DNA from: Brachyspira intermedia PWS/A
Lineage (GTDB): Bacteria; Spirochaetota; Brachyspiria; Brachyspirales; Brachyspiraceae
Assembly (NCBI RefSeq): GCF_000223215.1
Contig: NC_017243.1
Location: forward strand, 2,666,001-2,730,000
Length of the DNA: 64,000 bases
Reading direction: 5' to 3'
A program made the position numbers and the translations under genes. This document shows positions 55,239-63,432 of this stretch, piece by piece; position 1 is the stretch's first letter, and every line of letters begins with the position of its first letter. The notes beneath the pieces were generated by a model. That model was not told the DNA's origin, did no database searches, and was given only the letters and a program-made list of their open reading frames with translations.

Positions 55239-56930
55239 ATGGAACAAGAAGTAAAAGCTAGAATTGACTCTTGGCTTAATGGTTCTTATGATGAAGAAAC
55301 CAAAAAAGAGATTAAGGCATTATTAGATGCTGGTAATGAAAAAGAATTAATAGATGCCTTCTACAGAGATTTAGAATTTGGTACTGGCGGACTTAGAGGT
55401 ATAATGGGTGTTGGTACTAACAGAATGAATAAATATACTGTTGGTGTTGCTACTCAAGGATTAGCTAACTATATATTGAAACAAGGCGGAAGCGATTATA
55501 AAGTTGCTATAGGATATGACTCAAGAAATAATTCTGATATATTTTCAAAAGCTGCTGCTGAAATACTTTCTTCAAATGGAATAAGCGTTTATTTATACGA
55601 TGATATTCACCCTATTTCACTTCTTTCTTATGCGGTTAGAAGTTTAGGATGTATTGCCGGAATAGTTGTTACTGCTAGCCATAACCCTAAAGAATATAAT
55701 GGTTATAAAGTTTATTGGACTGACGGTGCTCAAGTTATACCTCCTCATGACAAAAATATCATAGATGAAGTATTGAAAGTTAAACCTGAAGAAGTAAAAA
55801 TGGGCGATTCTTCAAAAGTTACTATCATAGGTAAAGATATTGAAGATAAATACATGAATGATTTAATGGGATATTTAGTTAATCCTGATATCATAAAAAA
55901 ACATCATGATATAAAAATAGTTTATACTCCTATTCATGGTTCAGGATATAAAATGGTTCCTATGGCTTTAAGAAAAGCAGGATTCACTAATTTGACAACA
56001 ATGGAAGGAGCTCAGCCGCCTAACGGTAACTTCCCTACTGTTGAATCACCTAACCCAGAAAACCCTGAAGCATTAAAAATTGCTGTTGATAAAGCTAAAG
56101 AAATAGGTGCTGAACTTGTTATGGGTACTGACCCTGACTGCGACAGAATGGGATGTGCTTTGCTTACTAAAGATGGTTCTTATATGTACCTTACTGGAAA
56201 CCAAATTGGTTCTATTATGGCTTACTATCTTATAACAAACAAAAAGAATGTTAAAAATCCATATATAGTAAAAACTATAGTTACTACTGAACTTGCAAGA
56301 GCTATTGCTGATGCTAATAATGTTAAGATTTATGATGTTCTTACCGGATTCAAATGGATTGCTGATGTTATAGAAAGAGATAAAGAAGGAACATATTTAT
56401 TCGGATTTGAAGAGAGCTTCGGATACTGTATCAACTCAAATGTACGCGATAAAGACGGTGTTAGTTCTTGTTTAATGCTTGCTGAAGTACTTGCTTATTG
56501 TAAAGAAAACAATATGACTTTAGCTGATTATTTAGAAAGCATTTATGAGAAATATGGCTATTTCTATGAAGAAACTATCTCTATAACTAAAAAAGGTGCT
56601 GACGGTGCTAAAGCTATAGCTGATTTAATGACTTATTACAGAAACAATTTACCTAAAGAAATTTCAGGAGTAAAAGTTGAAAGTATAAGCGACTATGAGA
56701 AAAAAGAAGTTTATGATAACACTGGTAAAAAAATAAAAGATATTACTTTACCTAAATCTAATGTTCTTCAGTACATACTTGAAGATAAAACTAAAATTAC
56801 TATAAGACCTTCTGGTACTGAACCAAAAATAAAATTCTATTTTGAAGTTTGCGTAAAAGAAAGCAAAGACAAGAGACTTGCAGTTGCAAAAGAAAAAGTA
56901 GCTAATTTCAAAAAGTTTATTAAAGAATAA
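55239..56930 (+). CDS. Phosphoglucomutase/phosphomannomutase
   Basis: A 563-residue alpha-D-phosphohexomutase interconverting hexose 1- and 6-phosphates. The active-site Ser loop is GIVVTASHNPKEYNGYKVY, the Mg-binding loop is TDPDCDRMGCAL, the sugar-specificity loop is FGFEESFGYC and the phosphate-binding loop is RPSGTEPKIKFYFEV. Normal length for the PgcA-like group; preference for glucose or mannose cannot be told. GAGAGAGGTG precedes the ATG. Followed by a terminator. Confidence 0.93.
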   Translation: MEQEVKARIDSWLNGSYDEETKKEIKALLDAGNEKELIDAFYRDLEFGTGGLRGIMGVGTNRMNKYTVGVATQGLANYILKQGGSDYKVAIGYDSRNNSDIFSKAAAEILSSNGISVYLYDDIHPISLLSYAVRSLGCIAGIVVTASHNPKEYNGYKVYWTDGAQVIPPHDKNIIDEVLKVKPEEVKMGDSSKVTIIGKDIEDKYMNDLMGYLVNPDIIKKHHDIKIVYTPIHGSGYKMVPMALRKAGFTNLTTMEGAQPPNGNFPTVESPNPENPEALKIAVDKAKEIGAELVMGTDPDCDRMGCALLTKDGSYMYLTGNQIGSIMAYYLITNKKNVKNPYIVKTIVTTELARAIADANNVKIYDVLTGFKWIADVIERDKEGTYLFGFEESFGYCINSNVRDKDGVSSCLMLAEVLAYCKENNMTLADYLESIYEKYGYFYEETISITKKGADGAKAIADLMTYYRNNLPKEISGVKVESISDYEKKEVYDNTGKKIKDITLPKSNVLQYILEDKTKITIRPSGTEPKIKFYFEVCVKESKDKRLAVAKEKVANFKKFIKE

Positions 56931-56972
56931 GTTATTATTATTGCTAACGATAAACTTATTATTAATAAAAAA

Positions 56973-57012
56973 TAAAAGAAGTCCTATTTTTTAATGGGGC
57001 TTCTTTTTTATG
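56973..57012 (+). terminator. Terminator of the phosphohexomutase gene
   Basis: AAAAGAAGTCC pairs with GGGGCTTCTTTT around an AT-rich loop, followed by T6. Confidence 0.8.
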
Positions 57013-57109
57013 CGATATTTTTCATCATAATAAATCACAATAAATTTGAAGGTTTATGATACAGATTATAATAGTTATATACTTTTATATTGTCAATTTT
57101 ATTCTCACT

Positions 57110-57421
57110 CCCCGCCCTTTTTTCTTATTAATTTTAATAAGAATATTTAAGTATAGTTTTCTTAAAAATCTAAAAAGAAAATATAGCACCCACCCTAGAT
57201 TTATTTAATTTTTAGTAACATTACCGCACGCAGAATAAAATAAAAAATGTAGTTTAATTATAATTCTAATTTTAATCATGTATAAAATTTAGTTCACCGT
57301 GCGTAAAGTAAATTTTTAAATTTAACAAACACTTGGGCGGGTGCTAAAATTTCTAATTATTACAATAAATATAATTAAAACTGAAATTTATAAATAAAAC
57401 AATAAGACATAAAGGGCGGGG
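57110..57421. repeat. 312-bp paired-motif intergenic element, copy B
   Basis: Second copy of the element at 11124-11434. Outer motifs CCCCGCCC (57110-57117) and GGGCGGGG (57414-57421) pair perfectly. Inner motifs GCACCCACCC (57186-57195) and GGGCGGGTGC (57335-57344) pair with one mismatch, and central GCACG and CACCGTGCG motifs are also present. It has no ORF. On the minus strand the mismatched positions become G-U pairs in RNA, which favours a minus-strand transcript. It accounts for most of the 520-bp gap between the phosphohexomutase and AbiF genes. Confidence 0.8.
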
Positions 57422-57450
57422 TATGTAAATAAAATTACATAATATAATAA

Positions 57451-58344
57451 CTACTTTTTTAAATAATCTTTCCATTCTTTTGGAAATCCTATATGAACAA
57501 AATCTATATAATTTTCATATTCATCAACAAGATTAATAAAATTTGGAAGTATATCATAATCCCATTTATCTTTAAAAGGATACAATTCCTTAACTGCCAA
57601 AATAGCTCCCCATAATTTCCTTTCTGAATTATTATTTAAATGATTCATTTCTTTTGGAATAGATGAAAAAATTCTATAATAAAGTCTACCATAATGAGCA
57701 CAAATATTTCTTAAATCCGTACAGCAACGAAGCCAACTTTCTAATTTTTTAGCAGTAATGTTATACATATCCTTTGCTAATATTTTCTGATCCTCTAATT
57801 TTAAATTGGCAAAAAAAGTTGATAACATACCAAAAGTAAATATTTCTGTTGCTACCCATATTGGAAAATTACTATTATATTTAGATATATGATGTTTAAC
57901 AAATAATACCTTTTGATTATTTTTTATTTCTCTTTTTAAGTTATTTATAAATTTTTTATGATAGTTTATCTTTTTATTTATATGTTTTTGATTTGAATTT
58001 GTATTATAAAAATTTTTTTCATCTAAATATCCTAATGCTCCATATTTATGAGCATGATAATATGCTATTTTAGCACGAATAAAAATTTCTATCTCTTCTA
58101 AAACATTGAACAATATAGTATGTAATTTTCTATCAAACTCATAAATATTAAAAACTTTTTCAAATGAAGTACCATAAATATAAATATCATTACTTTGTTT
58201 GAATGGCAAAAAATAAGCACTAAAACGATAATAATTTACTGATTCAAGTATAGACATACATTTTTTATCATCATTAATAATACAGCCTCTATCTTTCAAT
58301 TTTTGAAGCTGTTCTTCATATTTATAAGGACGCTTTATATCCAT
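57451..58344 (-). CDS. Abi_2 family (AbiF/AbiD-type) HEPN protein
   Basis: A 297-residue abortive-infection-type protein. The N-terminal part contains VNYYRFSAYFLPF and FEKVFNIYEFDRKLHTILFNVLEEIEIFIRAKIAYYHAHKYG, both standard Abi_2 blocks. The C-terminal part has WLRCCTDLRNICAHYGRLYYR, in which R212-N-I-C-A-H217 is the R-x4-H RNase motif of HEPN domains, so it is probably an endoribonuclease toxin. The ATG at 58344 has no Shine-Dalgarno. A promoter and a hairpin RNA occupy the leader (separate entries), suggesting a toxin with an RNA partner. No antitoxin gene is nearby. The genus-typical AT composition argues against very recent transfer. Confidence 0.85.
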   Translation of the reverse strand: MDIKRPYKYEEQLQKLKDRGCIINDDKKCMSILESVNYYRFSAYFLPFKQSNDIYIYGTSFEKVFNIYEFDRKLHTILFNVLEEIEIFIRAKIAYYHAHKYGALGYLDEKNFYNTNSNQKHINKKINYHKKFINNLKREIKNNQKVLFVKHHISKYNSNFPIWVATEIFTFGMLSTFFANLKLEDQKILAKDMYNITAKKLESWLRCCTDLRNICAHYGRLYYRIFSSIPKEMNHLNNNSERKLWGAILAVKELYPFKDKWDYDILPNFINLVDEYENYIDFVHIGFPKEWKDYLKK

Positions 58345-58359
58345 AAAATAACCAAAAAT

Positions 58360-58412
58360 AAAAAATGTCCCCCATGGTCCACGCCATAAAATGACGTGCT
58401 GGGGGTCCTGTT
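58360..58412 (-). ncRNA. Candidate small RNA in the leader of the AbiF gene
   Basis: From the inferred start at about 58412 the minus strand reads AACAGGACCCCCAGCACG, a loop, then CGTGGACCATGGGGGACA and a T6 run. CCCCCA pairs with TGGGGG and CACG with CGTG. The G5 arm ends 3 nt before the T-run, like an intrinsic terminator. The whole transcript would be only about 53 nt, ending 16 nt before the AbiF ATG. Some AbiF proteins are reported to be paired with adjacent non-coding RNAs; that this one acts as such is inference. Confidence 0.6.
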
Positions 58413-58418
58413 AATATA

Positions 58419-58446
58419 ATCATATATTATATGATGTTTTTGTCAA
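58419..58446 (-). promoter_or_regulatory. Near-consensus promoter upstream of the AbiF leader
   Basis: On the minus strand TTGACA (58446-58441) is a perfect -35 box, followed by a 16-bp spacer and the -10 box TATGAT (58424-58419, 5 of 6). Initiation is expected at about 58412-58411, immediately in front of the hairpin. Confidence 0.75.
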
Positions 58447-58530
58447 CATTGAAACAAAACATTTTATTATAAAATAAATTACTATAGTATGATTTTTTAT
58501 TTGTATAAAAATAATAAAATATATAAAAAA

Positions 58531-60621
58531 TCATTCATCTTTGACAATTCTTGATTTTAGATAATTAGCTTTTAATATAAACGCTTCATTTTCTTTATAA
58601 AAAGCTTCTCTAGAATTTTCATCTCTCAATAAAGAACGCATTTCATCTTTAGCCTTACGCATTATCTCTTTGTCTTTAATGATGTTTCCAAGTTTGAAAT
58701 CCGGTATTCCGCTCTGCCTGTCCCCCAAAAACTCACCAGCCCCCCTTAATTCCAAATCCTTTTCTGATATTTTAAATCCGTCAGTAGTTTCACATATTAT
58801 ATTAATTCTTTCTTTTATGATATCATTAAGCTCGCTATGTAGTATTAAATAGCAGTACCCTAATTTATCTCCTCTGCCTACCCTACCTCTAAGCTGATGA
58901 AGCTGTGATAAACCAAAACGTTCCGCACCTTCTATGAGTATTGTTGTAGCATTAGGATTATCAATACCAACTTCTATAACTGTTGTAGAAAATAATACCT
59001 TTATTTCACCTGAAGAAAATCTGTTCATTATATATTCTTTTTCTTCATCTTTCATTTTGCCATGTATTATTTCTATTTGAATATCTGAAAAATAAGTTTC
59101 TTTTGCTCTTTGAAATTCGCTTGAAAGGGTAATGAAGCTTGAATCATTATTTTCTATAAGAGGAAAAACTACATAACCCTGCTCGCCTTTTGCTATTCTG
59201 CTTTTTAAAAACTTGTAGCAATGATCCCTCTCATAAAGCTCTTTATACTTTGTAAGTACACCCTTTCTGCTGCTTGGCATACTCTTTATAATAGATAAAT
59301 CCAATTCCCCAAATAATGTTAATGCTAAAGACTGAGGAATAGGAGTTGCTGTCATAAGTAAAAAATCAACATTATTCCCTTTAGAAAGAAGTTTGTTTCT
59401 TTGTGCTGCCCCGAATCTTTGCTGTTCATCTACTATTGCATAAGAAAGATTTTTAAATATAACTTCATCATAAATAATAGAATGTGTTCCTACTAATATA
59501 TGACTTTTTCCCTCTCTTAATCTTTTTAATAAATATCCTCTTTCATTTTGATTAACTGAAGAAGTGAGTATATCTATTTTTATAATATCTTCTAGTCCAG
59601 CTGCTTTAATAAGTTTCTTAAAAGTATTATAATGCTGTAATGCTAATATTTCAGTAGGGGCTAAAAATGCAGTTTGAAATCCTGATTCTGCAGGTATTAA
59701 TGCAGTTAAGAAAGCTACTATTGTTTTACCAGCTCCAACATCTCCTTGAAGAAGTCTGAACATCTGCTTAGTAGAAAATAAATCATTTTTTATTTCTTCA
59801 ATAGTGTTTAATTGATCTGCAGTAAGTTCAAATGATAAACTTGATTTTACTTTTTCTAGTAAATTTAAAGAATTATACCTTTCTTCTTTTATAAGAATAT
59901 TAGGTCTTCTCTCACTTAAATGTATATACTGAAAAGTTAAAAACTCTTCAAAAATTAAACTCTCTCTAGCCTCAGCTAAAGCCTCAAAAGAAGTAGGAAA
60001 ATGCATCTCCATAATAGAAGGAACAAAACTTTTAAGCCTATACTTTTTTTTAATGACACTCGGAATATCATACTTCATATTTTTTTCAAAACTTTCAAGT
60101 TCATCTACAATCAAAGTTCTTAATTTTTTCTGAGAAAGTCCTTCTGTAAGCGGATATATAGGTACAATTTTTCCATAAGATAATGCATTAGAAGAAGGTT
60201 TTTCAAATTCAGTCATTCTGCATTGCAGTTTGCCTCTGCCGCTTCTTACAAACTTACCTGTTAAATAAAGTTTTGCTCCCTTAGTTACTCCTACAGGAAG
60301 CCTTCCTCCATAAATAGGAACTTCACACACAGCAATTCCATCTGTAACTATAACTAAAGGTTTACTCCTATATTGAAAGGTAAAACTTGATACATCTATA
60401 ACTTCTACATATACAACAGAAGTTTTATCTTTATTCTCCAATGCCTCATGAAGTTTTAAAGTTTTTCTCCTATCATCATAAGTTCTAGGAAAAAATGCTA
60501 TTAAATCATATAAAGTGATTATACCTTTTTTGGCTAGTATTTCTGCGTATTTAGGACCTACGCCTTTTGAATATTTTATACTTTTAGTAAATATATCCTT
60601 ACTATAATCATTATTTAACAA
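58531..60621 (-). CDS. recG: ATP-dependent DNA helicase RecG
   Basis: Branch-migrating helicase acting on stalled forks and Holliday junctions. The 696-residue protein has the N-terminal wedge OB domain (with KTSVVYVEVIDVSS and GRGKLQCRMTEF), then helicase motif I GDVGAGKTIVAF, motif II VDEQQRFGAAQRNKL (the usual DEQHRFG with His replaced by Gln), motif III TATPIPQSLALTLFG and motif VI QLHQLRGRVGRGDKLGYCYL. Full length. Begins 11 bp after the DUF1232 gene on the same strand, so the two form an operon. Confidence 0.95.
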   Translation of the reverse strand: MLNNDYSKDIFTKSIKYSKGVGPKYAEILAKKGIITLYDLIAFFPRTYDDRRKTLKLHEALENKDKTSVVYVEVIDVSSFTFQYRSKPLVIVTDGIAVCEVPIYGGRLPVGVTKGAKLYLTGKFVRSGRGKLQCRMTEFEKPSSNALSYGKIVPIYPLTEGLSQKKLRTLIVDELESFEKNMKYDIPSVIKKKYRLKSFVPSIMEMHFPTSFEALAEARESLIFEEFLTFQYIHLSERRPNILIKEERYNSLNLLEKVKSSLSFELTADQLNTIEEIKNDLFSTKQMFRLLQGDVGAGKTIVAFLTALIPAESGFQTAFLAPTEILALQHYNTFKKLIKAAGLEDIIKIDILTSSVNQNERGYLLKRLREGKSHILVGTHSIIYDEVIFKNLSYAIVDEQQRFGAAQRNKLLSKGNNVDFLLMTATPIPQSLALTLFGELDLSIIKSMPSSRKGVLTKYKELYERDHCYKFLKSRIAKGEQGYVVFPLIENNDSSFITLSSEFQRAKETYFSDIQIEIIHGKMKDEEKEYIMNRFSSGEIKVLFSTTVIEVGIDNPNATTILIEGAERFGLSQLHQLRGRVGRGDKLGYCYLILHSELNDIIKERINIICETTDGFKISEKDLELRGAGEFLGDRQSGIPDFKLGNIIKDKEIMRKAKDEMRSLLRDENSREAFYKENEAFILKANYLKSRIVKDE

Positions 60622-60632
60622 ATCTACATATC

Positions 60633-61100
60633 CTATTTGTCATCATCTTTTTCTTTATCATCTACTATTTCATAATCAGCTTCATCAGATTCACTACCAT
60701 CGTCTGTTACTTCTTCATCAGATTCTCCGTATTTCCAAATTTTATACTGCTCTAAATCAGTTGAAAAACATTTTATACATAAGCCTATAATGAATGCATC
60801 ATCTAATAATCCTATAAATGGAAATAAATCAGGAAGAACATCCAAAGGAAGTATTAAATATATTAATGCTCCCGCTACAGCAGATAAACTTTTCCAAGGA
60901 ATTTCTCTGTAATTTTTATTAATATAATCTCCTATCATATCCACCATCAATTGAATTTTATCTAAAAATTTAGAAAGATGCCTTGATGAAGAAAGATTCA
61001 ATATATCTTTTGTTTTATCAATAATAGATGTTAATTTATCAAATGTAGTTTCCAATGAAATTTTTTCCCATAATTCTTTAGATTTTTCTCTTATTCTCAT
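60633..61100 (-). CDS. DUF1232 (YkvA-like) membrane protein
   Basis: A 155-residue protein with the DUF1232 core: IYLILPLDVLPDLFPFIGLLDDAFIIGLCIK (about 85-115, partly quoted), which forms two membrane-associated helices, preceded by a helical N-terminus and followed by a very acidic tail (DEEVTDDGSESDEADYEIVDDKEKDDD). Function of the family is unknown. I use the ATG at 61100, with AGAGAG upstream. Immediately upstream of recG. Confidence 0.8.
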   Translation of the reverse strand: MRIREKSKELWEKISLETTFDKLTSIIDKTKDILNLSSSRHLSKFLDKIQLMVDMIGDYINKNYREIPWKSLSAVAGALIYLILPLDVLPDLFPFIGLLDDAFIIGLCIKCFSTDLEQYKIWKYGESDEEVTDDGSESDEADYEIVDDKEKDDDK

Positions 61101-61262
61101 AAACACTCTCTATAATTTTAATAATTTTATTTAATATGATTTATTATAACATATAAACAGAAAATATGAATAACTTTAGTCTTCTATTTTTTTATTCATA
61201 ATATTGCATAAATAATAAATTATGTTATACTTAATAAGCAAGTATTATCAGGAGAAGGAATA

Positions 61263-62018
61263 ATGGATAAAGAACAAGTAAAAGGTGTAATTATAGAAAA
61301 TAACCCCTCTATTTTAACCAAATACAAAAATGCTTTTAATAACATATTTGATATAAGTACTTTTAATGATACCAGTTCTTCTTTAGGTTATATAATAGAA
61401 AACAATTTAAGTATATATTTTTATATTATAAGATATAATGAAACTGAAAAAGATGGTATCAATTTATTTGTAGAAAAAGTAAAAAAAATTAACCCTCAAA
61501 TAAAATTGGTAATGACAGATGTTCCAGATAGTTTTGATGAAGCTGCTTATCCTTATGCTTTAATATTTCATAGAAATACAGATGCAAGCGTAATAGTACA
61601 ATCAATACAAAATGAAGTTTCAAAATTATTAGATGATGGAAGTAAAAAAAGAAGACAATATTCAAGAGTTAATTGGCCTTTAAATGTTATTATAGCATAT
61701 AAAGATAAAATTAGAGGAACTATTGATAGAAATATTCTTTCTATAAGCGGTAATGGAGCTTATATATCATCTGATACTAATATTCCTGATAAGGGCGATA
61801 TGTTAGGTCTTACTATATCTTTTAAAGATTTCAAATTATTTACTGAAGCTAAAGTAGTTTGGATAAATAATGAGAATCAAAAGCCTGATTTACCTAAAGG
61901 TTTTGCTGTACAATTTATTGATATAGGTATGGCATCACAAAAAATTATTGACCAGATTATTAGAGACAAGTTATTACAGGAATTATTAGTAGAATTGAAA
62001 GATGAAAACTTCTCCTAA
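61263..62018 (+). CDS. Degenerate receiver plus PilZ domain protein
   Basis: A 251-residue protein. The N-terminal 120 residues look like a receiver domain (VKGVIIENNPSILTKYKNAF, LSIYFYIIRYNETEKDG), but the phospho-acceptor Asp is absent and the conserved Lys site reads IFHRNTD, so it is probably not phosphorylated. From about 128 a PilZ domain follows, with the c-di-GMP-binding signature RRQYSRVNWPLNVI and later NILSISGNGAYISS. It overlaps the next gene by 17 bp. AGGAGAAGGAATA precedes the ATG. Probably a c-di-GMP effector for motility or surface behaviour. Confidence 0.85.
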   Translation: MDKEQVKGVIIENNPSILTKYKNAFNNIFDISTFNDTSSSLGYIIENNLSIYFYIIRYNETEKDGINLFVEKVKKINPQIKLVMTDVPDSFDEAAYPYALIFHRNTDASVIVQSIQNEVSKLLDDGSKKRRQYSRVNWPLNVIIAYKDKIRGTIDRNILSISGNGAYISSDTNIPDKGDMLGLTISFKDFKLFTEAKVVWINNENQKPDLPKGFAVQFIDIGMASQKIIDQIIRDKLLQELLVELKDENFS

Positions 62019-62604
62019 TGAAAATAATATTAAAGAAGCAAAAAATTTAATAAGAGAATCCTTTAAACTCATTAGAAATAATTTAGATTCGTACTTCATT
62101 AAAGAGAAAAGTGCTGTAATTTTTAAAAAATTTAGAAATATAGTGAATATTAATAAATTTCATTCTATATCAGTATATGTAGATTTCAATAATGAAGTAC
62201 CAACTAAAGAAATAATAGAATATGCTTTAAAAAATAATATTAAAGTATCTGTACCTTTTCTTATAGATAATCATAACATGAAATTAAAATATATAAATGA
62301 TTATGATAAAGATATCAATAGAAATACAAAATTCGGATGCGGAGAGCCTTTCGAACATTGTAAAGACTGCAATATTAACGAAATATCTATGTTCATTATC
62401 CCTGCTTTAGCCTTTGATGAGAAATGTAATAGACTCGGATTTGGAAGAGGATATTATGATAATATGTTAAAAAGAAATAAAAATGCTCTAAGAGTAGGCT
62501 TAGCTTATGATTATCAGATACTTCCATCAATACCTAAAGATAATAATGATGAGATATTAGACATTATTATAAGCGAAAGTAAAGTAATAACTGCTACTTT
62601 TTAA
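62002..62604 (+). CDS. 5-formyltetrahydrofolate cyclo-ligase
   Basis: Converts 5-formyl-THF to 5,10-methenyl-THF with ATP. At 200 residues it is normal length, with N-terminal helices (FKLIRNNLDSYFIKEKSAVIFKKFRNI) and the diagnostic C-terminal motif RLGFGRGYYDNML followed by RVGLAYDYQILPSIP. Overlaps the PilZ gene by 17 bp, so the two are translationally coupled. Confidence 0.9.
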   Translation: MKTSPNENNIKEAKNLIRESFKLIRNNLDSYFIKEKSAVIFKKFRNIVNINKFHSISVYVDFNNEVPTKEIIEYALKNNIKVSVPFLIDNHNMKLKYINDYDKDINRNTKFGCGEPFEHCKDCNINEISMFIIPALAFDEKCNRLGFGRGYYDNMLKRNKNALRVGLAYDYQILPSIPKDNNDEILDIIISESKVITATF

Positions 62605-62606
62605 TA

Positions 62607-63122
62607 TTAACTCTCAGCAGAAGCAGTTTCTTCCTCTTCTTCATCTGTAGTAAACAATTTTTCTAGGTCTAAAACAACTAATAATTTATCCTCTAATTTA
62701 CCTACACCTTTAATATATTTCTGACCTATACCGGAAAGCATTGGAGGAGGAGGCTGAATATCAGAATTAGAAATAGATACTACCTTAGAAATAGAGTCAA
62801 TAATTATTCCCATATCAACATCTTCTATTTTTACTATGATAATACCTGTATTTTTATCGCCTTCTGTTTCTTCTAAATTGAATCTCTTTTTTAAGTCAAT
62901 TATAGGTATAATATTACCGCGTAGATTTATTACACCTTCAACAAAATCTGGGGCATTAGGAATAAGAGTAATCTTTTCCATCTTGATTATCTCTTTAGCC
63001 TGCATGATGTCTATGGCATACTCGCCGCTGCCTAATCTAAAAGTAACAAGGTTTGTACTATCTTCGAGATCAACTCTATTTTCGGTACTTTCAATAGATT
63101 GTTGCTCTGTCTGCTCTGCCAT
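62607..63122 (-). CDS. cheW: Chemotaxis coupling protein CheW
   Basis: Scaffold linking chemoreceptors to the CheA kinase. The 171-residue protein has the CheW core: LVTFRLGSGEYAIDIMQAKEII, INLRGNIIPIIDLKKRF and the C-terminal GVGKLEDKLLVVLDLEKLF, with acidic tails at both ends. AGGAGG lies 9 nt before the ATG (GGAGGCATAATAAAA). It is convergent with the folate gene, and presumably serves the two chemoreceptors at 38.7-42.4 kb. Confidence 0.93.
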   Translation of the reverse strand: MAEQTEQQSIESTENRVDLEDSTNLVTFRLGSGEYAIDIMQAKEIIKMEKITLIPNAPDFVEGVINLRGNIIPIIDLKKRFNLEETEGDKNTGIIIVKIEDVDMGIIIDSISKVVSISNSDIQPPPPMLSGIGQKYIKGVGKLEDKLLVVLDLEKLFTTDEEEEETASAES

Positions 63123-63432
63123 TTTTATTATGCCTCCATAAAATTTACAGTTGTTCTATTATCGGAAATAATTTCTTATTTTTTACATATACAATAAATA
63201 TTTGCAATTAAAAAATCTGAAACGAATTTTGTAACTACTATCATTTTATTATATTTTTTGTTAAAAGTCAATCTATATATAAATTTTATTATTTTCTTAT
63301 TACTATAAAAAAATACATTATTTACTATAAATAATAAAAATTACTTATAAATATTGACATCATAATAAAAATATGTTATATATTGTTGTAATATTAATCA
63401 TTACAATGTTTTAGAATATACGGAGTATACCC
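63123..63432. other. AT-rich divergent intergenic region
   Basis: 310 bp between cheW and the antiporter gene, with no ORF or hairpin of note. It must hold both promoters. Plausible boxes TTGACA (about 63355) and TATATT (about 63377) lie upstream of the antiporter start. Confidence 0.45.

Noticed and set aside
57110-57421. Insertion sequence with terminal inverted repeats
   Set aside because: The outer motifs pair, but there is no transposase or flanking target duplication; it may be a non-autonomous element or RNA instead.
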